A DNA stretch of 24,501 bases from an uncultured Clostridia bacterium (GTDB taxonomy: Bacteria > Bacillota > Clostridia > UMGS1810), in assembly GCA_937959315.1 (NCBI GenBank), contig CALGRC010000166.1, positions 1 through 24,501 on the forward strand. The letters are read 5' to 3'. How positions within the stretch are numbered: the first letter of the stretch is position 1; every line of letters begins with the position of its first letter. Under the pieces are notes generated by a model. That model was not told where the DNA came from. It was given only the letters and a program-made list of their open reading frames with translations, and searched no databases. This document shows, piece by piece, positions 15,454 to 22,456 of this stretch. A program made the translations under genes and the position numbers.

Positions 15454-15502
15454 ATAAAAAAAGATGCGGGGAACTGCATACATAAGAGAGGAGAAAAAAG
15501 AC

Positions 15503-16750
15503 ATGGCAATACCTACACCAAAAAAATATGTGGCGGATTTTGAAGAGCTGGGTTTAGGGATGTTTGTCCACTGGGGGCTGTATTCCCAGCTTGGGAAGGG
15601 AGAATGGTATTTTACCCAGGGTTATCCGGGGACGATGGAGGAATACATGGCCCTGAAGGATACCTTTACTGCGGAGGATTTTGACGCAGAACGGCTGGCG
15701 CGTACGGCTAAAAATGCGGGATGCCGCTATATCGTGCTGACCACCCGCCATCATGAAGGGTTTTCCCTTTATGACACCTGCGGCTTAAACGATTTTGACG
15801 CGCCGCACAGCGCGGCAGGGCGTGATTTGGTCAGGGAATATGTGGACGCCTGCCGGAAATATGATATCCTGCCGTTCTTTTATCATACCACATTGGACTG
15901 GTACCGGCCGGAATTTGACAGCGATTTTGACGCATACTTGGAATATCTGCGTAAAAGCGTGGAAATTTTGTGCACAAACTATGGCAAAATCGGCGGGCTG
16001 TGGTTTGATGGAAATTGGTCCAAACCGGACGCCGACTGGAAAGAGGATGAGCTGTATGCGACCATCCGCAAGCACCAGCCCGAGGCTATGATTATCAATA
16101 ATACCGGATTAGAGCGCCGCGGGGCAACCGGGAATCCGGAGATTGACGCAGTGACGTTTGAACAGGGCCGGCCGACGCCCATGGACCGCGAAGGGATGCC
16201 AAAATACCTGGCCGCCGAAATGTGCGGTACCATCAATGACCACTGGGGCATCGGGGCGCAGGATTTCAATTTTAAATCCCCCCGCGAGCTGATTGAAAAC
16301 CTATGTGCCTGCCGCAAGGTGGGGGCCAACTACCTAATGAATATCGGCCCCACGGCACAGGGCGGGATTGAACCGATACAGGCGGAGCTGTTGAACATCG
16401 TCGGCAAATGGATGGGGCTGTACGGCGAGGCTATTTACGAGGGCAGGCCCTATGCCGGCGGCGGGATGGGCAAAAACTTTATGTTAAAGGGCGACGGCGT
16501 CCTGTACCTGTTCTTTTTTGACTTGGCACGGTGCGGCAGCGAAAACGTCGTGGTAGGCGGCAATTACTGCGGTGCATATGCCTTTGGCAATGTGACAGAC
16601 GAAATCGCCTCGGTTGCGTGGATGGACAATGATGAACAGCTTGCTTTTTCCCAAAACGGCGGGCTGCTGGCCGTCAACGCGACGGGATTCCCCTATGGCA
16701 TGTCCACCTGTGTGCGGGTGGCAAAGGCGGTGCTGAAAAAAGCATTGTAA
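15503..16750 (+). CDS. alpha-L-fucosidase, glycoside hydrolase family 29
   Basis: Predicted retaining exo-fucosidase removing terminal L-fucose from host or milk-type glycans. The 415-residue protein has the GH29 TIM barrel: FGLGMFVHWG-type start (LGLGMFVHWGLYS, 16-28), TRHHEGFSLYDT (81-92), the nucleophile region GLWFDGNW (165-172, Asp169) and the barrel end YLMNIGPTAQGGIEP (277-291). A short beta-sandwich tail of about 100 residues follows. Glu239 in AAEMCGTINDHWG is a possible acid/base but is not certain. No signal peptide is seen, so it acts in the cytosol on imported oligosaccharides. The ATG at 15503 is preferred over 15464 because GAGAGGAG (15486-15493) stands 9 bases before it. Confidence 0.87.
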   Translation: MAIPTPKKYVADFEELGLGMFVHWGLYSQLGKGEWYFTQGYPGTMEEYMALKDTFTAEDFDAERLARTAKNAGCRYIVLTTRHHEGFSLYDTCGLNDFDAPHSAAGRDLVREYVDACRKYDILPFFYHTTLDWYRPEFDSDFDAYLEYLRKSVEILCTNYGKIGGLWFDGNWSKPDADWKEDELYATIRKHQPEAMIINNTGLERRGATGNPEIDAVTFEQGRPTPMDREGMPKYLAAEMCGTINDHWGIGAQDFNFKSPRELIENLCACRKVGANYLMNIGPTAQGGIEPIQAELLNIVGKWMGLYGEAIYEGRPYAGGGMGKNFMLKGDGVLYLFFFDLARCGSENVVVGGNYCGAYAFGNVTDEIASVAWMDNDEQLAFSQNGGLLAVNATGFPYGMSTCVRVAKAVLKKAL

Positions 16751-16806
16751 TCTTTATTTGTTTCTTTGTTATTTTTAGAACTTGCCTGAAAGCATTGAAA
16801 AACAAA

Positions 16807-16835
16807 TTGCAATCTGCCAAACCGGATAGTATAAT
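16807..16835 (+). promoter_or_regulatory. sigma-A promoter of the second glycosidase gene
   Basis: TTGCAA (16807-16812), a 17-bp spacer and TATAAT (16830-16835), in a 114-base gap after the fucosidase. No hairpin terminator is seen between the two genes, so read-through from the fucosidase is also possible. Confidence 0.75.
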
Positions 16836-16864
16836 ACAACCAGGTTTTACACAGGAAAGCGAGG

Positions 16865-18724
16865 ATGGATATGAAGCAAAAACGGTATTTTGGATTACAT
16901 TTTGATTTTCACGCGGAAAACACCGATGAAATTGGCGGGCGTACTACGGTAGAGGGGATTTTGCGGTATTTGGAGCAGGCCAAACCGGACTTTGTGCAGT
17001 GCGACTGCAAAGGGCATCCGGGCAATGCGTGCTATCCTACCAAAATAGGCCATCCGGCAGACAGGCTGGTGGGGGATAATTTAAAGGTCTGGCGGGAGGC
17101 CACCCGGCAGTATGGCGTCCCGTTGTATGTACACTACTCCAGCCTGCTGGACACCGCCTATGTCAAGGAGCACCCTGACTGCGCGCAGCGGCACCCGGAC
17201 GGGACGGGCGACCAGTGGAGCATCAGCTTCTTCAGCCCGTATGTGGACGAGATGATGATCCCGCAGATGAAAGAGATTATTGACGAGTATGATGTGGACG
17301 GCATTTGGGTGGACGGGGACTGCTGGGCGGTATGGGGGGACGACTGCTCGCCCTATACCGAACGGCATATGAAGGAAGGCATGACCGAGGCGGAGCGGAA
17401 AAAGGTGCTGCACGATGGATACCTGCAATATTTAAAGCACTATGTAGACGAGCTTCACGCCTACAAGCCGGGGTTCCGCATTGCCAGCAACTGGGCATTC
17501 AGCTCTTACATACCGGAAAAACCTGAGATTGCGCTTGACTGGCTTTCGGGCGATTTCCCGTCTAACAACAGCGTCAACATGGCGCGCTACGAGGGGCGGT
17601 GCCTAGCCGCGCAGCGTATGCCGTGGGATTTGATGTCTTGGAGTTTTGAATGGGCCCACCGGACGGAAAAACCGGCGGTGCAGTCCAAGCAGGAGGTGGC
17701 GCAGGCCATTGCATTGGGCGGCGGCGTCCAGGTGTATTTCAGCCAGAACCGGGACGGCAGCGCTCCTGAAACCAACTGCGAACGCCTCAAAGAAATTTCT
17801 GATTTTGTACGGGAGCGGGAGCCGCTCAACTTCGGCAAGGAGCCGGTAGCGCAGGTGGGGCTGTTTTATTCTGCGGTGGACCGGTACCGGCACAGCAATG
17901 TGTTTAACGCGGCCGGCAGCACCAATGCGCTGATTGGGACGCTCAACTGCTTGCTGGACGCCCAGTATACCGTGCAGGTGATATTGGAATACCAGATAGA
18001 CGAGCTGGAAGCGTATGATATGGTGGTCATCCCGCAGTGGGTGCAGATGGGCGATGAGGTCAATGCTGCTTTGCGCCGGTATGTGGAAAACGGCGGGATC
18101 CTGATTGCCGTGGGCGCAGACAGTTGTGTGGAGCAGGCAGCCATGTTTGGGCTGCCCTGTCGGTTGGACGATACGGAAACCGAGCGCTATTTGCAAAGCG
18201 ATACCGGGCTGTTTGCAAAGCTTGCCGGCCCGGCTGCCGACTGCGGCGAGGCGGACGGCGAGGCGTTTTATACCTCCCGTGATATCCGGGACCGCCAAAA
18301 GAGCGCCTGTAAAATTGCAGCCTGCGGCAAGGGGCAGGTGTGCCTCATCCCGTTTGATTTGGGTACCAATTATTTTGACGGTAAAAACCTGGTTTTGACC
18401 GATTTTCTCCGGCGGGTGCTGCGTACGCTCAAGGCGCCTGCGGTGGAAGTCAGCCATAGGCAGGTTGACATCACCATGCAAAAAGACGGCGGTGCCTTGT
18501 TGGTTAATTTGCTCAATATGCGCGGCGAGCACGCCGACTGGAAAACCATTGTCTATGACGAGGTGCCGGAAATTTATGATGTTGCGGTGCGTATCTACGG
18601 CGCATTCCAAGCGGCGGAGGTGCCGCTGCAGCCAGAGGCTGAGGTTGCCGTAGAAGCAGACAGCGTATTGGTGAAGCTCAAGCGCTTACACATCCACGAG
18701 GTCATTTGTTTGAAACGTAAATAA
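16865..18724 (+). CDS. putative glycoside hydrolase, TIM barrel plus beta-galactosidase-trimerisation-like domain (GHL6/GH151-like)
   Basis: A 619-residue cytosolic protein with no signal peptide. Residues about 5-320 look like a TIM barrel: GLHFDFHA near the start, CDCKGHPGN (46-54), YVHYSSLLD (88-96) and a probable catalytic Asp150 in DGIWVDGDCW. SNWAFSS (208-214), LDWLSGDFP (224-232) and a late-barrel block PWDLMSWSFEWAHR (253-266) follow. Residues about 330-500 resemble the GATase-like middle domain of GH42 enzymes (VGLFYSA, VVIPQWVQM, YVENGGILIAVGAD). The rest is beta-rich. This layout fits the GHL6 / GH151 group, some members of which are alpha-L-fucosidases; the fucosidase next door supports this, but the family placement is inference. 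ATG 16865 has AGGAAA 6 bases upstream; ATG 16871 with GAGG ahead is equally possible. Codons end in G/C more often than in the ntp genes. Confidence 0.62.
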   Translation: MDMKQKRYFGLHFDFHAENTDEIGGRTTVEGILRYLEQAKPDFVQCDCKGHPGNACYPTKIGHPADRLVGDNLKVWREATRQYGVPLYVHYSSLLDTAYVKEHPDCAQRHPDGTGDQWSISFFSPYVDEMMIPQMKEIIDEYDVDGIWVDGDCWAVWGDDCSPYTERHMKEGMTEAERKKVLHDGYLQYLKHYVDELHAYKPGFRIASNWAFSSYIPEKPEIALDWLSGDFPSNNSVNMARYEGRCLAAQRMPWDLMSWSFEWAHRTEKPAVQSKQEVAQAIALGGGVQVYFSQNRDGSAPETNCERLKEISDFVREREPLNFGKEPVAQVGLFYSAVDRYRHSNVFNAAGSTNALIGTLNCLLDAQYTVQVILEYQIDELEAYDMVVIPQWVQMGDEVNAALRRYVENGGILIAVGADSCVEQAAMFGLPCRLDDTETERYLQSDTGLFAKLAGPAADCGEADGEAFYTSRDIRDRQKSACKIAACGKGQVCLIPFDLGTNYFDGKNLVLTDFLRRVLRTLKAPAVEVSHRQVDITMQKDGGALLVNLLNMRGEHADWKTIVYDEVPEIYDVAVRIYGAFQAAEVPLQPEAEVAVEADSVLVKLKRLHIHEVICLKRK

Positions 18725-18736
18725 TCAAAAAATTAA

Positions 18737-18780
18737 CCGGGCGTATGGGCAAAAGTACCAATTTTACGCCCGGCTTTTTT
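18737..18780 (+). terminator. intrinsic terminator after the second glycosidase
   Basis: CCGGGCGTA (18737-18745) pairs perfectly with TACGCCCGG (18765-18773). The 19-base loop can pair further (TGG with CCA), and TTTTTT runs to 18780. Confidence 0.9.
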
Positions 18781-18813
18781 GGCGCTGTTTTTGCTAAAAT
18801 ATGCTTGTAATAC

Positions 18814-18842
18814 TTGACGGTAAAGCAAATTTCCCATATAAT
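18814..18842 (+). promoter_or_regulatory. sigma-A promoter of the DUF2752 gene, close to its start codon
   Basis: TTGACG (18814-18819), a 17-bp spacer and TATAAT (18837-18842). The start point falls at about 18849-18850, which is the first base of the ATG, so the mRNA would have no leader. Confidence 0.82.
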
Positions 18843-18849
18843 AAAAACT

Positions 18850-19293
18850 ATGATTGGATATTTGGGTAAGGTTAAGAAAAAAACGTGGTGGCTGCTGGCG
18901 TTGGGCATGGATATTGTGCTGGCGGCGGGTTTGTATTTTTGGCGGGAAGCGGTGGCGGTATCGGCTTTTTTGACGCCAGACTGTATGCTGCGGGGCACGA
19001 CTGGCCTGCTCTGCCCGGTTTGCGGCGGGACGCATGCGTTGGTTTCGCTGATGCACGGGCATATTTTGCGGGCGTTTCAATATAATTGGTTTGTCATGTG
19101 TTTGGCGGGGTATGCCGTTTTGCTGTGGGGCACGATGCATGTGTTTTGCCTGAGCGGCGGCCGTGTGGGTTTAAAACTGTTGTCCTATTTGCTGCACTAC
19201 CGTATAGCCATAGCATTTGGTTTGCTTGCGGGATGCTTTTTTATCCTGGCAAACCTTCTGGCAGTGCTGGGGATTGGATGGCAGTGTTTATAA
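18850..19293 (+). CDS. DUF2752-family membrane protein
   Basis: A 147-residue protein of unknown function. The family signature is a cysteine-rich loop after the first helix: C45 in TPDCML, then the CPVCGGTHAL block (55-64). Three or four hydrophobic helices are visible (about 14-38, 80-100 and 118-140). The start at 18850 gives the normal N-terminus with a basic KVKKK patch before helix 1. No SD can exist in the mRNA if the promoter call is right. An in-frame TTG at 18814 lies inside the -35 box and is rejected. It is followed 17 bases later by a DUF4190-type gene; the two often occur near each other in Clostridia, as I recall, but no role is established. Confidence 0.82.
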   Translation: MIGYLGKVKKKTWWLLALGMDIVLAAGLYFWREAVAVSAFLTPDCMLRGTTGLLCPVCGGTHALVSLMHGHILRAFQYNWFVMCLAGYAVLLWGTMHVFCLSGGRVGLKLLSYLLHYRIAIAFGLLAGCFFILANLLAVLGIGWQCL

Positions 19294-19310
19294 AAAAGGG
19301 GGAATCATAC

Positions 19311-19709
19311 ATGGATGAACAAAACATCAATGGGATGGAACCGGAAAATGAACAAAACAATGCAGCGGGCGGCACGGCAGATACTTCCGGCACCAATGCT
19401 GCCAGTACTGCGGGCAGCGAGAGTTACAGCGCCGGGGCGGTAGAACCGCCGCAGAACGCAGGTGACAAAAAAGGGATGGCCATTGCGTCGATGGTATTGG
19501 GCATTATTTCGGTTGTCTTCTTTTGCCTGTGGTACATTGCCATTCCGGCGGCTATTGTCGGGCTGGTGCTTGGCGTTTTGTCAAACAAGGCGGCAAAAAG
19601 CGGGATGGCTACGGCTGGCATTGTATTATCCATTATTGCGCTGGCGGTTGCTATCATCTGGATTTTGGGCCTGGGTGCGTTGATTGCCGGGCTCAGTGCA
19701 ATGAGCTGA
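19311..19709 (+). CDS. DUF4190-type membrane protein with disordered N-terminus
   Basis: A 132-residue protein. Residues 1-50 are polar and low in complexity (Asn, Gly, Ala, Ser, Glu, Thr), then a basic GDKKG leads into a pair of hydrophobic hairpins. Helices lie at about 54-92 (GMAIASMVLGIISVVF start) and 98-130 (GMATAGIVLSIIALAV start). The repeated GMAxAxxVLxII unit at both positions is the DUF4190 pattern. The ATG at 19311 has AAAAGGGGG (19294-19302) ahead; the longer in-frame form from 19086 runs through the upstream gene and is a shadow. Probably co-transcribed with the DUF2752 gene; function unknown. Confidence 0.82.
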   Translation: MDEQNINGMEPENEQNNAAGGTADTSGTNAASTAGSESYSAGAVEPPQNAGDKKGMAIASMVLGIISVVFFCLWYIAIPAAIVGLVLGVLSNKAAKSGMATAGIVLSIIALAVAIIWILGLGALIAGLSAMS

Positions 19710-19725
19710 ATAGGGATAACAAAAA

Positions 19726-19763
19726 ATGGACGGCGGGGAAAAGGCCCCGCCGCCCATTTTTTT
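19726..19763 (+). terminator. intrinsic terminator after the DUF4190 gene
   Basis: CGGCGGGG (19731-19738) pairs with CCCCGCCG, and the flanking ATGG/CCAT extends the stem past one mismatch. T residues run to 19763. Confidence 0.93.
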
Positions 19764-19774
19764 GTTTTTGGATA

Positions 19775-19803
19775 TTGACAAAAAGGGAAACAGGTGGTAT
19801 AAT
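19775..19803 (+). promoter_or_regulatory. perfect consensus sigma-A promoter with extended -10, upstream of trpB
   Basis: TTGACA (19775-19780), a 17-bp spacer and TATAAT (19798-19803), with an extended -10 TG at 19795-19796. This is the best promoter in the window; transcription should start near 19810. Confidence 0.92.
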
Positions 19804-19810
19804 ATCGCTA

Positions 19811-19831
19811 CGTTTTGCAAAAGGCAAAACG
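19811..19831 (+). promoter_or_regulatory. hairpin at the 5' end of the trpB transcript
   Basis: CGTTTTGC (19811-19818), a 5-base loop and GCAAAACG (19824-19831) form a perfect 8-bp stem that begins at the predicted +1 base. It could protect the mRNA 5' end, or the DNA inverted repeat could be an operator. No terminator-type T run follows and no T-box or Trp-codon-rich leader peptide is seen. Confidence 0.6.
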
Positions 19832-19874
19832 GGAAGAGATCAGATGAGATAAGATTTGAGAGGAGACGAGAAGA

Positions 19875-21068
19875 ATGAAACAGATGTTACCAGATGAAAA
19901 GGGCTTTTTTGGGCAGTTTGGAGGCCGGTTTATCCCGCCGCAGTTAGAAGCGGTTTTGGATGAAGTCAAAACGGCGTTTCAAAATGCGAAGGAGGACGAA
20001 TCGTTTTTAAATGAATTGTCCTATTATCTGCGCGATTATGTGGGGCGGCCTTCGCCGCTGTATTTTGCGCACAGGCTGACTGAACGGGTGGGCGGCGCAA
20101 AAATCTATCTCAAGCGGGAAGATTTGAACCATACCGGCTCGCATAAGATTAACAACTGCATAGGGCAGGTGCTGCTGGCCAAGCGGCTGGGGAAAAAACG
20201 TGTCATTGCGGAAACCGGCGCAGGGCAGCACGGCGTGGCAACGGCAACGGCATGCGCCATGTTTGATATGGAGTGTATCATTTACATGGGCGCCGAAGAT
20301 ACCGTCCGCCAGGAACTGAATGTATTCCGCATGAAGCTGCTGGGTGCAAAGGTAGTGCCGGTCACACAGGGCACACAGACCCTCAAGGATGCGGTGGATG
20401 TAGCCTTGAACGATTTGATTGCGCATTATCAGGATACATACTATATGCTGGGTTCGGCTGTCGGCCCTGACCCCTATCCGGAAATGGTAAAATATTTCCA
20501 ATCGGTCATTGGCCGGGAGGCAAAAAAACAGATATTGGAACAAGAGGGGCGGCTGCCGGATGTTGTGATGGCCTGTGTGGGCGGCGGCAGCAATGCCATT
20601 GGGCTGTTTGCCCCGTTTTATGAGGATAGGTCGGTACAGATGATTGGCGTGGAACCTGCTGGGCGCGGGTTGGATACCCCAGACCATGCGGCGACCTTGA
20701 CAAAGGGTTCGGTTGGCGTACTGCACGGGTTTAAAAGCTATGTACTGCAAGATGAAAACGGCCAGCCGCTGCCGGTCTATTCAGTTTCTGCGGGGTTGGA
20801 TTATCCCGGTGTGGGACCGGAACACAGCTTTTTTAAAGACAGCGGCCGCGCACAGTATGTGACAGTAACCGACCAGGAGGCGCTGGATGCGTTTTGTATG
20901 CTGTCTGAGGTAGAAGGGATTATCCCCGCGCTGGAAAGCGCCCATGCAGTGGCGTATGCAGTAAAGGATGCAAAAACGCTTTCGCCCGACCAGGTGATGG
21001 TTGTCAATTTGTCCGGGCGGGGCGATAAAGATGTTCACCAGGTATTGCAAATATTGAAGCAGGCGTAA
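19875..21068 (+). CDS. trpB: tryptophan synthase beta subunit (orphan)
   Basis: PLP enzyme joining indole and serine to make tryptophan; normally it works with TrpA. The 397-residue protein is the standard TrpB1 type: FGQFGGRFIPP (12-22), the PLP lysine in HTGSHKINN (Lys91), the catalytic Glu113 in AETGAGQHGVATA, the phosphate cup VGGGSNAIG and the C-terminal NLSGRGDKD. AGGAG (19861-19865) precedes the ATG by 9 bases. No trpA or other trp gene is next to it; it has its own strong promoter, structured leader and terminator, so it forms a single-gene unit. Roles could be indole salvage, or the TrpA may be encoded elsewhere. Confidence 0.95.
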   Translation: MKQMLPDEKGFFGQFGGRFIPPQLEAVLDEVKTAFQNAKEDESFLNELSYYLRDYVGRPSPLYFAHRLTERVGGAKIYLKREDLNHTGSHKINNCIGQVLLAKRLGKKRVIAETGAGQHGVATATACAMFDMECIIYMGAEDTVRQELNVFRMKLLGAKVVPVTQGTQTLKDAVDVALNDLIAHYQDTYYMLGSAVGPDPYPEMVKYFQSVIGREAKKQILEQEGRLPDVVMACVGGGSNAIGLFAPFYEDRSVQMIGVEPAGRGLDTPDHAATLTKGSVGVLHGFKSYVLQDENGQPLPVYSVSAGLDYPGVGPEHSFFKDSGRAQYVTVTDQEALDAFCMLSEVEGIIPALESAHAVAYAVKDAKTLSPDQVMVVNLSGRGDKDVHQVLQILKQA

Positions 21069-21072
21069 TGTT

Positions 21073-21105
21073 AACACCTCCGGGAACCATTCCCGGAGGT
21101 GTTTT
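21073..21105 (+). terminator. intrinsic terminator after trpB
   Basis: AACACCTCCGGGAA (21073-21086), a 3-base loop and TTCCCGGAGGTGTT (21090-21103) make a perfect 14-bp stem ending in a short T run. Only about 30 bases separate it from the next start codon. Confidence 0.88.
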
Positions 21106-21133
21106 ATCAAAAGCAAAAAAGGGAGTGTCGTAC

Positions 21134-21577
21134 ATGGCAGAACAGACGGAAATCCGGCTGAAAAAAGGTGCGTTTGGATACGGGAAAAGGAATGTGGAAG
21201 CATATATTGCACAGCTTTCGGGGCAATATGATACGGCTATGAAAGAAAAGGATAAAACAATCGCCGATTTGACCAACAAGGTTGGCGCTTTGACCCGCAA
21301 AATCAATGAATACGAGGCGGAACGGCTGCGTGTTGCCGATACGCTGGTCAAAGCGGAAAAAGAGGCGGAACATGCCGTTGCCAAAGCCATGGAAGATGCA
21401 AAAGGTGAAAAGGAACGGCTGCTTGCCGAATTGGAAGGGTACCGCGGGAAAATAGCGGAGGCAAAGCAAACGCTGGCAAACCTGAAAACCGATACGCTGG
21501 GTTTGATGGACCGCTATCGGGAATATGTGGACGCAATTGCCGGCCAGGACGGCATATTGGTGGAAAAAGAAGGATGA
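21134..21577 (+). CDS. DivIVA-like coiled-coil protein
   Basis: A 147-residue soluble protein. Residues 8-35 (RLKKGAFGYGKRNVEAYIAQ) resemble the N-terminal membrane-binding turn of DivIVA/GpsB proteins, where an F-x-x-x-x-R-G/N-Y-x-x-x-x-V pattern is followed by coiled coil. Residues about 35-118 are a strongly charged coiled coil, and the end (YREYVDAIAGQDG) is short. DivIVA proteins mark curved membrane at poles and septa; this is a small variant whose exact task is unknown. The ATG at 21134 has AAGGGAG (21119-21125) 8 bases upstream. A longer in-frame form from 21068 would be translated through the trpB terminator hairpin and is rejected. The stop overlaps ispE (ATGA). Confidence 0.72.
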   Translation: MAEQTEIRLKKGAFGYGKRNVEAYIAQLSGQYDTAMKEKDKTIADLTNKVGALTRKINEYEAERLRVADTLVKAEKEAEHAVAKAMEDAKGEKERLLAELEGYRGKIAEAKQTLANLKTDTLGLMDRYREYVDAIAGQDGILVEKEG

Positions 21578-22440
21578 AGCTGAATGCATATGCAAAAATC
21601 AATCTGGCGCTGGATGTATGCGGACGGTTGGAAAATGGGTATCATGCCGTTCGGATGGTGATGCAGTCGGTATCTCTGTGCGATGTGGTTACCATGCACC
21701 GCACATCTGATGGGATTGTGCTTTCGTGCAGTGATCAATCGCTGCCGTGTGATGGGGGAAACCTCGCCTATCGCGCGGCGGCGATATTTTTGGAGCGCAC
21801 GGGTATCCGCGGCGGAGTTGCCATAAGGCTGGAAAAGCATATCCCGGCGCAGGCCGGGCTGGGCGGGGGCAGTGCAGACGCTGCGGCGGTGCTGCGAGGG
21901 ATGGATGCGTTGTATCAAACCCATCTGCCCATGGACACCCTACTGGCATGGGGGTTGGAATTGGGGGCAGACGTCCCCTTTTGCCTGCTGGGCGGGACGG
22001 CGCTGGCCGAAGGGATTGGCGGGTGCCTGACGCCGCTTGCCGGGATGCCGCGTACCCCGGTGGTGCTGATAAAGCCGGAGGGCGGCATATCTACCGCATG
22101 GGCCTATGGCATACTGGATCAGATGCGTCCGGCGCCGCATGCGGATGTAGATGCAGTGGTGCAATGTTTGGATACGCCCCAGCGGCTGGCCGGCCGGATG
22201 GAGAATGTATTTGAGCCGGTTGTGCTGCCAAAATTTCCGGCAGTGGGAAGCTGCAAACGGCGTCTGCTGGAACTGGGGGCAAATGGCGCGCTCATGAGCG
22301 GCACCGGCTCGGCGGTGTTTGGGCTGTTTTCGGACGGCGGTACGGCGGAGGCCGCTTGCCGCATCTTGCTGGCCGAAGGGATGCAGGCATTTTTGGCGTA
22401 TACAGTGCAGCCGGACAGCCGGGCGGCAGACAAAACATAG
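21574..22440 (+). CDS. ispE: 4-diphosphocytidyl-2-C-methyl-D-erythritol kinase
   Basis: GHMP-family kinase of the MEP pathway; it phosphorylates CDP-methylerythritol on the way to isoprenoids, including the undecaprenyl lipid used by TagO. The 288-residue protein shows Lys8 in NAYAKINLALD, the ATP loop PAQAGLGGGSADAAA (91-105), Asp133 in ELGADVPF and the C-terminal MSGTGSAVFG. The start ATG overlaps the stop of the DivIVA-like gene by four bases, so translation is probably coupled. Confidence 0.95.
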   Translation: MKLNAYAKINLALDVCGRLENGYHAVRMVMQSVSLCDVVTMHRTSDGIVLSCSDQSLPCDGGNLAYRAAAIFLERTGIRGGVAIRLEKHIPAQAGLGGGSADAAAVLRGMDALYQTHLPMDTLLAWGLELGADVPFCLLGGTALAEGIGGCLTPLAGMPRTPVVLIKPEGGISTAWAYGILDQMRPAPHADVDAVVQCLDTPQRLAGRMENVFEPVVLPKFPAVGSCKRRLLELGANGALMSGTGSAVFGLFSDGGTAEAACRILLAEGMQAFLAYTVQPDSRAADKT

Positions 22441-22456
22441 GAGGGTAGGTTTGCGC

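Noticed and set aside
16786..16801. Catabolite-repression (cre)-like sequence before the second glycosidase promoter
   Set aside because: It resembles TGAAANCG...-type sites, but the central CG is CA and the right half fits poorly; too weak to call.
17603..18610. 335-codon minus-strand open frame
   Set aside because: Antisense shadow of the second glycosidase; composition is shadow-like and no start signal was found.
19086..19310. Longer N-terminus for the DUF4190 protein
   Set aside because: The extension is an out-of-frame reading of the DUF2752 gene; ATG 19311 has a good SD.
21073..21103. Anti-SD-like CACCTCC and SD-like GGAGGTG in the trpB terminator arms
   Set aside because: No start codon stands at a suitable distance after the GGAGG, so the likeness to the 16S tail is taken as chance within a terminator.
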